Under the pieces are notes generated by a model. That model made no database searches. It saw only the letters and a program-made list of their open reading frames with translations, and was not told the origin of the DNA. The position numbers and the translations under genes are program-made. Shown in pieces: positions 53,363 through 62,995 of a DNA stretch of 64,000 bases. Source of the DNA: an uncultured Roseibium sp. (GTDB lineage: Bacteria > Pseudomonadota > Alphaproteobacteria > Rhizobiales > Stappiaceae); contig NZ_CANLVF010000011.1 in the NCBI RefSeq assembly GCF_947494555.1, positions 1 through 64,000 on the forward strand, in the 5' to 3' direction. Within the stretch, counting starts at the first letter, position 1, and every line of letters begins with the position of its first letter.

Positions 53363-53683
53363 ATGACACACATCACAAGCATCCCGTTCGTCGCTCTTTT
53401 CGGGCAGATGACTGCCCGTGCATGGCGTGTGTTCAAAAACCGCCGCCATGTCACCGAACTCAAATTTTGGACCGATGAGCAATTGAAGGACATTGGTCTG
53501 ACGCGGAGCGACGTTCGACGTGCGTTGGCCGTCCCCTTCTACCGAGATCCGACATCTCTTCTAAGCGACGCGCCGTATTCCAGCCGGAAGACTACCTGGC
53601 GCGCAGCGAATTCAGTTCAGGAAAAGCCGACCCTGGTTCTGGTCGATGGTCAAGGCACCAAATCCGGCCAGATCGCAGCCTAA
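53363..53683 (+). CDS. DUF1127-domain protein
   Basis: 106 residues. The DUF1127 core is in the middle (FWTDEQLKDIGLTRSDVRRA). Small DUF1127 proteins are linked to phosphate, C/N metabolism and RNA turnover in other alphaproteobacteria. This one is longer than the usual 45-70 residues because of an extra tail. AGGAG precedes the ATG. It is divergent from the LysR pair across a 263-bp gap. Confidence 0.85.
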   Translation: MTHITSIPFVALFGQMTARAWRVFKNRRHVTELKFWTDEQLKDIGLTRSDVRRALAVPFYRDPTSLLSDAPYSSRKTTWRAANSVQEKPTLVLVDGQGTKSGQIAA

Positions 53684-53737
53684 GCTTTTCCAGCCCCCTT
53701 TAGCAGCCCCTGTCGGCAGACCTTGCTGACGTCTACT

Positions 53738-53764
53738 GACCCGCCTTCTGGCGGGTCTTTTTTT
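53738..53764 (+). terminator. Rho-independent terminator after the DUF1127 gene
   Basis: Stem GACCCGCC / GGCGGGTC, loop TTCT, followed by seven T residues. Confidence 0.88.
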
Positions 53765-53790
53765 GGCCGTGCGGGTCTAGGGTCCGTACC

Positions 53791-54546
53791 CTAGTCCTTG
53801 CCGAAATCCTTGGAAGCCTTTTCGAAGAAACTGTCAAAGGCCCTGAATTGATTCGACTGAAAGTCACGTCCCGCCGACATCCAGTTCGACACCATCTCGT
53901 CGAACTCGGAATTATCACCTTCAGGTGCTTCCTCTTCGGCGGGCTCTTCTACTTCCGGTTCCGGCTCCTCGACGATTTCCGGCGCGCCGGTCACTACGCT
54001 CGCGGGTTGCAGAAATGCTCCCCAGAACGCCGTCATCGCGTCGGCATATCCTTGCATGTAATCAACCGGGGTTGGCTGCGGCTTGGGCCGTCCGCGCGCA
54101 AACCCGCGCAGATAGGCATCCAGCAGGTTGCGCGCCTCCCCATGCACAAATGGCCGTGCCACCTGCCCCATCGCCAGCGTGGCGGCGACCGGCATCATTT
54201 CCTGAATCGCATCGCTCTGCAGACCGGTGAGGCCCGAGACCTGCGCTGCAAGCGCCTGCTGCACGGCTTCGGGCCCGAAAAACGGGGTCAATGCAGCCTG
54301 TGACGGGTTTTGAAACAGCCCCGCAAAGGGAGTCGTGGCAGCGAGGTCCTGTGCCAACGGGACACCTGGAAAGTCGGAGAAACCGGGAACCGCGCTACCG
54401 AAGTATCGGAACCCGTTGAGCGCGGCAGGCAGCAGCTGCTCCATCACGCTGCTCAGGTCTTCATTCGACCAGCCAAATCGTTCGCGAACGTCTTCCGCCA
54501 GGGAAAAAACGTCGAATGGAGGCATACCCGTTTCGCTGCCCGTCAT
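53791..54546 (-). CDS. Hypothetical protein with DUF937-like core and acidic linker
   Basis: About 251 residues. A helical core (ALTPFFGPEAVQQALAAQVS; SDAIQEMMPVAATLAMGQVA) resembles DUF937 proteins. A Glu/Pro-rich acidic stretch (EEPEPEVEEPAEEEAPEG) follows, then an amphipathic C-terminal helix. ATG 54546 has GGAG upstream; an ATG at 54594 is also in frame. The layout recalls granule-associated (phasin-like) proteins but no function can be assigned. Confidence 0.6.
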   Translation of the reverse strand: MTGSETGMPPFDVFSLAEDVRERFGWSNEDLSSVMEQLLPAALNGFRYFGSAVPGFSDFPGVPLAQDLAATTPFAGLFQNPSQAALTPFFGPEAVQQALAAQVSGLTGLQSDAIQEMMPVAATLAMGQVARPFVHGEARNLLDAYLRGFARGRPKPQPTPVDYMQGYADAMTAFWGAFLQPASVVTGAPEIVEEPEPEVEEPAEEEAPEGDNSEFDEMVSNWMSAGRDFQSNQFRAFDSFFEKASKDFGKD

Positions 54547-54690
54547 AGCACTGCTCCGGTCGAGATCCAGCAAGGCCTTGAGAAACAAGGCCAACCAGTA
54601 CCAGAGTGACTGTTTGGGAGGCTCAGGTCAATTCGTGCCATCGATTAAGGCAGGGCACCACCCACAGTTCTCTTGGGGCGATACCGCGCC

Positions 54691-56064
54691 TTAATATGCG
54701 TATTCCCGGAATACCTGCGTAATGTCGCCCTCCCAGGATCCGTTGTACCGCTGGAGCAGAATATCGGCGGGACACATGCCGGCAGCAAGCCCTTCCTCGA
54801 GCGGTGCAAGATGAACACGCTCATCGAGATCGCCGTCGCTGAGGCGGTTTCGCCTTTTCAGACCTTCTTGCGCCAGCGTGAGCACTTCCTTTGCAACGTC
54901 GAGCACTGTCCCGCTGCGGAAAGGGGTCTGCAGCGCGGTCTTTGGCACGCCGGCACGCAGTGCAGCGCGTTCTTCCCTCGTCCAGTCGCGGACCAGTTCC
55001 CAGGCCTGATCCAGGACACCGGTGTCGTAAAGCAGTCCGACCCACAGCGCGGGAAGCGCACAGATGCGGCGCCAGGGGCCCCCGTCCGCACCACGCATCT
55101 CGATGTATTTCTTGAGCCGGACATCCGGGAACAGGGTCGAGAGATGGTTGTTCCAGTCACCGAGGCTCGGCGTCGCGTCGGGGATCCTGCCGTCGAGACC
55201 ACCTTGCATGAACTGTCGGAACGTGGTGTCCGTCACGTCATAGTAAGTCGCGCCGCGTTTAACGAAATACATCGGCACGTCCAGCGCCCAATCGACATAA
55301 CGCTCGAAGCCGAAGCCCTCTTCAAAGGCGAACGGCATGTCACCCGTCCTGTCCCGATCAGTGTCGGTCCAGATTTGTGCACGAAACGACTTGAACCCGT
55401 TCGGCTTGCCTTCGGTGAATGGAGAGTTTGCAAACATCGCGGTCGCAATCGGCTGCAGCGCCAGGCCGATCCGCATCTTCCGGATCATGTCGGCCTCGGA
55501 CGAAAAATCCAGGTTCACCTGGATTGTCGACGTCCGGTACATCATGTCCAGCCCGAGAGATCCGACTTTCGGCATGTAATTGGTCATGATGTCATAGCGG
55601 GACTTCGGCATGCGCGGAACGTCGGTGCGCGACCAGGTCGGGGTCATGCCAATCCCGAGAAAGCCGACGCCCATCGGTTCCGCGATCTGCCGCACATGGG
55701 CCAAGTGCTGATTTGCTTCGCGGCAGGTCTGGTGCAAATTCTCCAGCGGTGCGCCGGAGAGCTCGAACTGCCCCCCCGGTTCAATCGAAATTGCTCCACC
55801 GCCATCATTATCGGCAAGACCGATGATCTTGCCCGCATCTTCGATGCGCTCCCAGCCCAGAAGCTTTTCCATTCCTTCCAGCACGGCTTCGACGCCGTTT
55901 GAGCCCTCATAAGGAATCGGTGAAAGCTGTTTCAGGCAGAAACCGAACTTTTCGTGCTCGGTTCCGATCCGAAACCGATCGTCCGGTTTGCATCCGGCTT
56001 CGAGTGTTGCGGCCAGATCCGCAACAGTTTCAATCGGTGTGGAATCGACCGTATCGCGGGCCAT
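54691..56064 (-). CDS. gshA: Glutamate-cysteine ligase (plant/alphaproteobacterial type)
   Basis: 457 residues. First step of glutathione synthesis. The N-terminal glutamate site FRIGTEHEKFGF and MGVGFLGIGMTPTWSRTDVP are typical of the GCS2/plant-type group. It lies 160 bp downstream of an adenylate cyclase gene on the same strand. Confidence 0.9.
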   Translation of the reverse strand: MARDTVDSTPIETVADLAATLEAGCKPDDRFRIGTEHEKFGFCLKQLSPIPYEGSNGVEAVLEGMEKLLGWERIEDAGKIIGLADNDGGGAISIEPGGQFELSGAPLENLHQTCREANQHLAHVRQIAEPMGVGFLGIGMTPTWSRTDVPRMPKSRYDIMTNYMPKVGSLGLDMMYRTSTIQVNLDFSSEADMIRKMRIGLALQPIATAMFANSPFTEGKPNGFKSFRAQIWTDTDRDRTGDMPFAFEEGFGFERYVDWALDVPMYFVKRGATYYDVTDTTFRQFMQGGLDGRIPDATPSLGDWNNHLSTLFPDVRLKKYIEMRGADGGPWRRICALPALWVGLLYDTGVLDQAWELVRDWTREERAALRAGVPKTALQTPFRSGTVLDVAKEVLTLAQEGLKRRNRLSDGDLDERVHLAPLEEGLAAGMCPADILLQRYNGSWEGDITQVFREYAY

Positions 56065-56224
56065 GAAACTGTCCTAAATGTCTGTGCGAGCCTTCAGGCG
56101 GGACGTATTGACCTGTCTGAAAACCGCATTGATCCGACGCGCTTGAAGTAAAACGCTCATGAGCCTGCGTGATTTAGGAGCGTTCAAAGAAGAATGCAAG
56201 CAAGGAAACCGCTGAGCTGTACGC

Positions 56225-57991
56225 TCACGCAATTCTGAACACGCCCAGCGGTTCGTCCCGGCCGCGTAACTGCACCTGCCCAAGGCTCGTGCCACCGAAA
56301 CCATCCGGCATCTGGCCGATGGTGTGCGCGCTGGCAAGCGCAATGACTGTCGCATCGGGATCAATGTGCTTGCCGTATTCCTGCAATCTGGCGGCGACAT
56401 TCACGGCGTCCCCGATCACAGTGTAGTTCATGCGCGACGGCGTGCCGATGTCTCCAACAACAACCTTGCCCGTGTGGACGCCGATCCTGACACGCATGTC
56501 GCGTTTGCCGGACTGTTCGAGGCGCTCTGCCAAGGACTTCACCGCCGCAACCGCCAAGGCTGCGTGGTCGGGCTGGTCGGACGGGGCGCCCCAAAAGGCC
56601 ATGACACCGTCTCCCAGAAACTTGTCGATCGTGCCTTCATTCTCTGCAATCGCTTCTGAAACCGTCTCAAAGTAGGTGTTGAGATAGCTCGCTGTTTGCT
56701 CTGCCGTCAGGTGAGATGCCTTTCCCGTGAAACCAGCCAGGTCGGTAAAGACAATCGTCATCTCGCGCAGCTCAATGTTCCGCGAACTTGTCATGCCTTC
56801 TTCAATCAGGCGCGACACCAGTTGACGGGGCACGTATTTGGCAAACGCATTCAGCGCCCCGACGGAGCCGTTAAAGGCCTGATTGACGTCGTCCAGTTCC
56901 GCCAGGCGCGAGCGAGGCAGGCGTTCGGCGGCTTCAAAGTTCAGTTTGCGCAGCTCCGCAGCCGACGTCGCCAGCCGCGACAGTGGCCTGCCCAGCGTCC
57001 GGCCCACCAGAAAAGACAGGATTGCGCCGACAACAAGGGCGGCAAGTGCCGCGTACAACACCGCCCAGGTCTGATCCAGAACGGCTCCGAAATCCGCAGC
57101 CCTATAGAGGGTCCCCACAATCCAGCCCTGCGCGGGTCCGTCACTGAACTCGGTATAGATTGCCGTATACATGCGCCCGCCGGCCGGAAACAGACGCCCC
57201 TGAACGTCCCCACCCATGGTGTGCCCGCCCTCCGGGTCTTGCCAGAGCAGATGAAGCGGCGACCCGGTAAGCCCGGCCAGGTCCGGTAATGGCTTGCTAC
57301 GGCTCGCCGCGAAACGGCCTTCAGCTACACCAATGATGGCAATCGCCGTGTTCCGGTCTTTCAGCAGAAAGTTCTGCTGGTCATCGTCCCAGGCCATATC
57401 CCGAACAAGCCTGGCGAATACGGTTTGGGGGAAATAGCCAATCAACAGCTGACCGTTTCCAAGATTGATCTCAAGCCCCGTTACTGCGGTCGAATATCCT
57501 TCCTTAAACCTAAACTGAGACCATGTCGGCAAAGGCAGCACGTCCTCCGTTTCACGCCCAGGTGCGGCGCGGCGAAGCTCGAGTTTCACGTCTTGAGGCA
57601 GAACCCGGCTGTAGGACGCAAGATCTTTGTCGCTCAGGTCTCTGCCCGTCAGCGATGCGTGACCGGCAAAGGACTGAAAGAGCTGCTCCTGCCGCTTGAA
57701 GAAACCGTGGAGTACCGTTTCATTGCTCTTCAGAACTGCACGCGACTGCTCGTTGAGCAATCGCAAGGAGATGCGGCGATCGGATGACGCAACATAGGCA
57801 ATGATGCTGCCGCAGATGATGACAAGAAGCAGCGAAAATACGAGACCGAGCGCAACCCCGACCGGCAGGCGGATTTGTCTGGGTCTACCCTGCTGCTTTG
57901 AATCCGCTTCATGCAGCAGGACTTGCGGGTTCGATGGGTTGCTGGCGCTTCTCTCCGGTTCGCTCCCTTGCGGGAGGATATCCTGCGCCAT
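56225..57991 (-). CDS. Membrane adenylate cyclase (class III) with periplasmic sensor
   Basis: 588 residues. TM1 at about 45-67, a large periplasmic sensor region, TM2 at about 313-337, a HAMP-like linker, then a class III cyclase domain. Both metal Asp are seen (MTIVFTDLAGFTG; GDGVMAFWGAP), with the adenine-selecting Lys in TIDKFLGDG and a downstream NYTVIGDAVNVAARL. It should make cAMP in response to an external signal. It lies between rsmE and gshA. Confidence 0.9.
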   Translation of the reverse strand: MAQDILPQGSEPERSASNPSNPQVLLHEADSKQQGRPRQIRLPVGVALGLVFSLLLVIICGSIIAYVASSDRRISLRLLNEQSRAVLKSNETVLHGFFKRQEQLFQSFAGHASLTGRDLSDKDLASYSRVLPQDVKLELRRAAPGRETEDVLPLPTWSQFRFKEGYSTAVTGLEINLGNGQLLIGYFPQTVFARLVRDMAWDDDQQNFLLKDRNTAIAIIGVAEGRFAASRSKPLPDLAGLTGSPLHLLWQDPEGGHTMGGDVQGRLFPAGGRMYTAIYTEFSDGPAQGWIVGTLYRAADFGAVLDQTWAVLYAALAALVVGAILSFLVGRTLGRPLSRLATSAAELRKLNFEAAERLPRSRLAELDDVNQAFNGSVGALNAFAKYVPRQLVSRLIEEGMTSSRNIELREMTIVFTDLAGFTGKASHLTAEQTASYLNTYFETVSEAIAENEGTIDKFLGDGVMAFWGAPSDQPDHAALAVAAVKSLAERLEQSGKRDMRVRIGVHTGKVVVGDIGTPSRMNYTVIGDAVNVAARLQEYGKHIDPDATVIALASAHTIGQMPDGFGGTSLGQVQLRGRDEPLGVFRIA

Positions 57992-57995
57992 CCAT

Positions 57996-58733
57996 CTATC
58001 TCCAATCGCCGACCGTTGCCTGAATGACCGTTAAGGCAGCCACCGCGGCAGTATCCGCTCTCAAGATGCGCGGGCCAAGCGGAATTGCGGTGACGAACTC
58101 CGATTCCCGGAGCTGCTCTCTCTCCTCGGAGGAAAAACCGCCTTCAGGACCGACGATAACCGCCAGGGGTTGGGGTCCCGCCTCCTTCATCTGCGCAAGT
58201 GTCAGAAGGGGATTATGCGTCCCTTCGGCTTCGTCGCAAAAAAGCAGCCGCCGGTCCGGGTGCATTTGCGGCCATTCCGCGAGCACCTCTTTCAAGGACT
58301 GCGGACCAATCACTTCGGGTATGGAGAGAACACCGCATTGTTCCGCCGCTTCGATTACGTTCGCTTCCATTCGTTCAAGATTGATGCGGGTGGACTGCGT
58401 GTGCTGGGTCATCACCGGCTGAAGACTGCCGACCCCCATTTCAACCGCCTTCTGGACCATATAGTCGAGGCGGGCGTGCTTGAGTGGTGCAAAAAGATAG
58501 ATCAGATCGTTGTGCTCGGTCTGTTCGCGCGTGCATTCCATGACCTGAAACGCACAATCGCGGCGTCCGGTGCTGGCAATCTTTGCAAGCCACTCCCCGT
58601 CATTTCCGTTGAAGACCAGAATGTAGTCCCCGTCCTTCATCCGCAACACGTTCAAAAGATAGTTCGCCTGGCCCCGATCGGCTTCGATCCGGGCGCCTTC
58701 GGCGAGAATGTGCCGCAAGAACAGTCGCTGCAT
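57996..58733 (-). CDS. rsmE: 16S rRNA (uracil-1498-N3)-methyltransferase
   Basis: 245 residues, SPOUT fold with a C-terminal knot (VIVGPEGGFSSEEREQLRES; ILRADTAAVAALTVIQATVG). The N-terminal PUA-like part has FNGNDGEWLAKI. It methylates U1498 of 16S rRNA. Start at ATG 58733; ATGs at 58754 and 58790 are also in frame. Ends 4 bp before the cyclase gene. Confidence 0.9.
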   Translation of the reverse strand: MQRLFLRHILAEGARIEADRGQANYLLNVLRMKDGDYILVFNGNDGEWLAKIASTGRRDCAFQVMECTREQTEHNDLIYLFAPLKHARLDYMVQKAVEMGVGSLQPVMTQHTQSTRINLERMEANVIEAAEQCGVLSIPEVIGPQSLKEVLAEWPQMHPDRRLLFCDEAEGTHNPLLTLAQMKEAGPQPLAVIVGPEGGFSSEEREQLRESEFVTAIPLGPRILRADTAAVAALTVIQATVGDWR

Positions 58734-59160
58734 CTTGAACTCGTATTTTCCCATCTGCGGAACGTAGGCGCTCGATTGTGTGTGTTTCAAGGCGGACCAG
58801 CCGGGCCTTTGGAAACTTCACATAAATCGATAATCCGAGTCGCGGTGAACGCATATTCTTTTCTCTCCCGCCGGAACCGTGTCTCGTCCGCAAGCATTCT
58901 TCTTCCGGCGCATGCGCAGAGCTGGCTAACCTTCCATCTTGCTGAACGCACGATTGTTTTTGAACGGCGGCTTGGACCTGAGCGATCCGGGCATTGGTGG
59001 GACATTACCGCTGGACAAACCAAGCGTTCCCGCCAAGGTTTCCGAGAGGCCGATCCGAACGGCAACCGCGATCCCCAGGCACTGCGTCGTCGGGTTCACC
59101 AACGTCTTGACCCAACTCCGGCAAGCGGCCACCTTCGGATAAAGAAGAGGAATCACCTGC
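58734..59160. other. Gene-free divergent region between rsmE and xseA
   Basis: 427 bp. Short frames exist on both strands (for example a TTG-start frame at 58939-59142), but none has a ribosome site or recognised domain. It presumably holds both promoters. Confidence 0.5.
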
Positions 59161-60732
59161 GTGAGCGAGACACAGTCCAACGTCGCCGAATTCTCCGTCT
59201 CCGAGATCTCGTTTTCCATCAAGCGCACGATGGAAGACACGTTCGGTTATGTGAGGGTGCGGGGTGAACTCGGTCGTATTTCCAGACCCGGCTCCGGTCA
59301 TATCTACCTGGACCTGAAAGACGACAGGGCTGTTCTTTCCGGTGTGATCTGGCGCGGCGTTGCCTCGAAGCTCAAGATCCAGCCGGAACAGGGTCTGGAG
59401 GTGATCGCGACGGGCAAGATCACGACTTTCCCCGGTCAGTCGAAATACCAGATGGTGATCGACGCTCTCGAACCGGCAGGGGCCGGCGCGTTGATGGCGC
59501 TGCTCGAAGAACGCAAGAAGAAGCTTGCGGCGGAAGGGCTGTTTGCCGAAGACCGCAAGAAACCACTTCCGCCCATGCCGTCCGTGATCGGCGTCGTTAC
59601 CTCACCGACAGGCGCCGTCATCCGCGATATTCTGCACCGCATTGCCGACAGGTTCCCGCTGCATGTCCTGGTGTGGCCGGTACGCGTGCAAGGAGAGACG
59701 TCCGGCGCCGAAGTCGCCAATGGCATTCGCGGTTTCAATGCGCTTGAAGCCGGCGGGCAAATACCCCGGCCCGATCTCGTGATCGTCGCGCGGGGCGGCG
59801 GCAGCATTGAGGATCTTTGGGGCTTCAATGACGAAGCCGTTGTGCGGGCGGCGGCCGACAGCCGGATACCGCTGATCTCCGCCGTCGGCCATGAAACCGA
59901 CTGGACGCTGATCGATCTCGCCGCCGATGTGCGCGCCCCGACACCAACGGGGGCAGCGGAAATCGCCGTGCCCGTAAAGGCCGAAATGATGGCGTTCGTC
60001 GATGATCGCTCGCGGCGGCTCAATTCCGGTCTTGTCCGGTTCGTGACCGGAAGGCGGACAGAACTGAGAGCGGCCAGCGCCGCACTGCCCGCGCCACAAG
60101 ATCTTCTGGCTCTGCCGCGGCAGAAATTCGACACGCTTGCCAATGGGCTGGAACGCGCGCTGATTGTCAGTACCAAAGGACATCGCAGCGATTTCCAAAG
60201 CCTGTCGGGACGGCTCTCGCCGCTCCTGCTGACGCGTCTGAGTTCAAAGGCCAAACAGGATCTCGTTCAACTTGGCGAGCGGCAGCAACGCGCGCTCAGC
60301 GTCGCTGTTTCGCAAAAGCGCCAGGCTCATGAAGCCATTTCCGTCCGGCTTGCGCCTGCGCGCCTGATTCAGCAGACCACACTTGGAAATGAACGCATGA
60401 GCGGTCTCTCCGAGCGGCTCGATCGTGCTTTTCTAGCACGCGTCGCTCAGGAAAAGAGCAGGCTGGATGGTCTGCAGAAGCTGCTCAAGTCGCTCTCCTA
60501 CAAGGATGTGCTTGCGCGCGGCTATGCGCTTGTGCGCGATGAAACCGGCAAACCGGTCAAGTCGGCCGCAGCTGTTGCCTCCGGGACGGCGCTTGCCATC
60601 GAACTGGCCGACGGCACGCTTGATGCTGTTGCCACAAGCACTTCGGCGGCGGCGCCCCCCCAACGCAAAAGCAAACCCAAAAAATCCAGCTCATCAAAGC
60701 CAACTACCAAAGATCAGGGTAATCTTTTTTAG
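59161..60732 (+). CDS. xseA: Exodeoxyribonuclease VII large subunit
   Basis: 523 residues. N-terminal OB-fold (YVRVRGELGRISRPGSGHIY), conserved catalytic-domain motif VGVVTSPTGAVIRDI-like (here IGVVTSPTGAVIRDILHRI) and RGGGSIEDLWGFNDEAVVRA. C-terminal coiled coils and a Lys/Ser-rich tail. Degrades single-stranded DNA together with XseB, whose gene is not in the window. GTG start after GAGG. Confidence 0.92.
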   Translation: MSETQSNVAEFSVSEISFSIKRTMEDTFGYVRVRGELGRISRPGSGHIYLDLKDDRAVLSGVIWRGVASKLKIQPEQGLEVIATGKITTFPGQSKYQMVIDALEPAGAGALMALLEERKKKLAAEGLFAEDRKKPLPPMPSVIGVVTSPTGAVIRDILHRIADRFPLHVLVWPVRVQGETSGAEVANGIRGFNALEAGGQIPRPDLVIVARGGGSIEDLWGFNDEAVVRAAADSRIPLISAVGHETDWTLIDLAADVRAPTPTGAAEIAVPVKAEMMAFVDDRSRRLNSGLVRFVTGRRTELRAASAALPAPQDLLALPRQKFDTLANGLERALIVSTKGHRSDFQSLSGRLSPLLLTRLSSKAKQDLVQLGERQQRALSVAVSQKRQAHEAISVRLAPARLIQQTTLGNERMSGLSERLDRAFLARVAQEKSRLDGLQKLLKSLSYKDVLARGYALVRDETGKPVKSAAAVASGTALAIELADGTLDAVATSTSAAAPPQRKSKPKKSSSSKPTTKDQGNLF

Positions 60733-60911
60733 TGCGAGTACTTCTGAAATTCGCTGATACGCAAGAAAATTCATATACAAACAAATAATAGCCCTTAATT
60801 TCTACATTGGAATTAGGACAGATTTAACCAGTTCCCTTACACCTATTTTAAGTTGTCTCCCCTAACGTCAGACTGGAATTTGTTAAAAGCTTGTAGACGG
60901 GGCAGTCAGAT

Positions 60912-61499
60912 ATGCAACGCAAACAATTCGGAAAACGCGGTCTTCAGCAATCTGTACCGCAGTACGGCGACAGGAACGCAAATTATGCGGCAGCCGGCAT
61001 GCCGGCCTACGCGGGGGCCGGAGCGCCAAGCTTCGATAACGACGATAGCTTTTCGATCGGCAAAATGCTGGGACATGTGTTCGGGATGCTCTTCAGTTTC
61101 CAAGGCCGCCTGGGCCGAATGGAGTACTGGATGATCGGATCGATCCGTTTCGTTCTGCTGATCACTGTCGTGATCGCGTTTGTCTTCGCAGCCGGGCCAC
61201 AAATGCAAGGCCTTTCCGAAGAACAAGCGAATGTCGCACTCGTTCAATTTGCTTTCGGTACGCTGCAGGGCGGGTTTATGACGTTTCTGTTTCTGGCTTT
61301 GTGTTTGTGCCAGTGGTCTCTGGAGGCCAGGCGCTGCCACGACCGGGACGCGTCCGCCCTTTTTCTGCTCATCATGTTCGTTCCGATCATAGGCAGTTTC
61401 TATGCCATCTGGATCTTTATCGCGAACGGCTTCTTTCCCGGGACAGATGGTCCGAACCGGTTCGATACCGTCCGAAGCCAGGCGCAGGTCTTTGACTGA
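60912..61499 (+). CDS. DUF805 membrane protein
   Basis: 195 residues. The DUF805 opening (FQGRLGRMEYWMIGSIRFVL) and four hydrophobic segments are clear. An N-terminal polar extension of about 60 residues is Gln/Ala/Gly-rich. Family function is unknown. An AT-rich 180-bp promoter region precedes it. Confidence 0.88.
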   Translation: MQRKQFGKRGLQQSVPQYGDRNANYAAAGMPAYAGAGAPSFDNDDSFSIGKMLGHVFGMLFSFQGRLGRMEYWMIGSIRFVLLITVVIAFVFAAGPQMQGLSEEQANVALVQFAFGTLQGGFMTFLFLALCLCQWSLEARRCHDRDASALFLLIMFVPIIGSFYAIWIFIANGFFPGTDGPNRFDTVRSQAQVFD

Positions 61500-61538
61500 G
61501 ACCACCGGTTAGCAATCGAACAATGCTGAAATGAAAAG

Positions 61539-61572
61539 ACGCCGCCGGAGATCAATCTCCAGCGGCGTTTTG
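61539..61572. terminator. Bidirectional terminator between DUF805 and TRAP genes
   Basis: Stem ACGCCGCCGGAGAT / ATCTCCAGCGGCGT with one mismatch, loop CA, T-run after it on the plus strand and A-run before it. Confidence 0.85.
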
Positions 61573-61624
61573 CTTTGCTTGACGGTTTCCGCTTCTCCCG
61601 GCGGCCAAAGATCGCGGCGTTCTG

Positions 61625-62995
61625 CTATCCCATCAAAGACGGCAGGATCGTGATGATCGAGGGAAAGGCCAAAAGCCCCGCAATGGTCAGAACGTCCGCC
61701 ACAAAGAACGGTACGCAGCCGCGGAAAACTTCCTGGACCGGGATATCGGGCCGCACGCCTGAGACGACGAAACAGTTCAGTCCTATGGGCGGTGTGATCA
61801 GACAGAGCTCCGCCATCTTGACCACCAGGATCCCGAACCAGATCGCACAGGCCTCACCCGACATGCCGAACGCACTGTCCGCCGCAGAAACGTTTTCACC
61901 GCCATTCAGTGCAATGACCGCGGGATAAACCACCGGTAATGTCAGGATCAGCATGCCGATTGCGTCCATGAACATGCCAAGGACTGCATAGGCCAGGAGA
62001 ATGCAGATCATCACGATCCAGGGCGAATATTCCAGCGCGACGATGAAGTCCCGGAAGGCATCGGGAAGTCCCGCGAAACCCAGGAAGCGTACATAGACCA
62101 GCACGCCCCAGATGAGCGTGAAGATCATCACGGTGAGTTTCGCGGTCTCGTGGAGCGCCTGCCCGAGCTGCTTTGCCTTCATGCCCTTGGCGAAGGCAAC
62201 AACGAGAACCACGAACGCGCCCAGCGATCCGGCTTCCGTGGGCGTCGCCAGTCCAAAGAAGAACGAGCAGAAAATAATGGCGATCACGGCAATGATCGGC
62301 AGCGTTCCGGGAACGCTTTCGAAGCGTTCGGCCCATGTGAAGCCCTTGACCGCAGGCGCATCGCCCCGCCAGGCGGAGACCGCCACGATGATCGCAACAT
62401 AGATCAGGGCGGAGAAGACACCGGGCAGGAAGCCGGCGATCAGCAGCTTGCCAACCGATTGTTCCACCAGGATCGCGTAGATCACCAGGATAGCAGAGGG
62501 TGGGATCAGCGAGGCGAGTGTTCCGCCCGCCGCAACAACCGCCGCCGACAGGCGCTTGGAATATCCGGCGGCGAGCATTTCGGGGATGGCAACACGTGCA
62601 AACACGGCAGCTGTTGCAACAGATGCGCCGGAAACCGCGGCAAAACCCGCCGTTGAAAACACGGTTCCGACCGCCATGCCGCCCGGCAGCCAACCAAGCC
62701 ACCGCTTCGCCGCTTCAAAGAGCTGTTTGGTGAAGCCGGCATAAAACGCCAGGAAACCGATGAGGATGAAGGTCGGCAGAACCGACAGCGCATAGGTAAC
62801 CGACTTCGAGTGCGGGATCGTTCCCGCCATCTTGAGCGCAACGAAAAAGCCGCGTTCGAACCCCATTTTCATGGAGAAGTGGATGATCAGGCCGACCAGG
62901 CCGGTAAAGGCGGCGGCAAACGCGACGCGGACGCCGAAAATGACCATGACCAGCAAGACGCCCGTCATGAGAAGGCCAACTTCAAACGGGGTCAT
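61625..62995 (-). CDS. TRAP transporter large permease (DctM)
   Basis: 456 residues with about twelve hydrophobic segments. Typical DctM pattern: FAAVSGASVATAAVFARVAI, ATPTEAGSLGAFVVLVVAFA, ITPPIGLNCFVVSGV. It is the Na+-driven membrane pump of a TRAP system. Its ATG overlaps the DctQ stop (ATGA). Confidence 0.92.
   Translation of the reverse strand: MTPFEVGLLMTGVLLVMVIFGVRVAFAAAFTGLVGLIIHFSMKMGFERGFFVALKMAGTIPHSKSVTYALSVLPTFILIGFLAFYAGFTKQLFEAAKRWLGWLPGGMAVGTVFSTAGFAAVSGASVATAAVFARVAIPEMLAAGYSKRLSAAVVAAGGTLASLIPPSAILVIYAILVEQSVGKLLIAGFLPGVFSALIYVAIIVAVSAWRGDAPAVKGFTWAERFESVPGTLPIIAVIAIIFCSFFFGLATPTEAGSLGAFVVLVVAFAKGMKAKQLGQALHETAKLTVMIFTLIWGVLVYVRFLGFAGLPDAFRDFIVALEYSPWIVMICILLAYAVLGMFMDAIGMLILTLPVVYPAVIALNGGENVSAADSAFGMSGEACAIWFGILVVKMAELCLITPPIGLNCFVVSGVRPDIPVQEVFRGCVPFFVADVLTIAGLLAFPSIITILPSLMG

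Noticed and set aside
58939..59142. 67-codon frame in the rsmE-xseA gap
   Set aside because: It begins with TTG without a ribosome site and has no recognisable domain.
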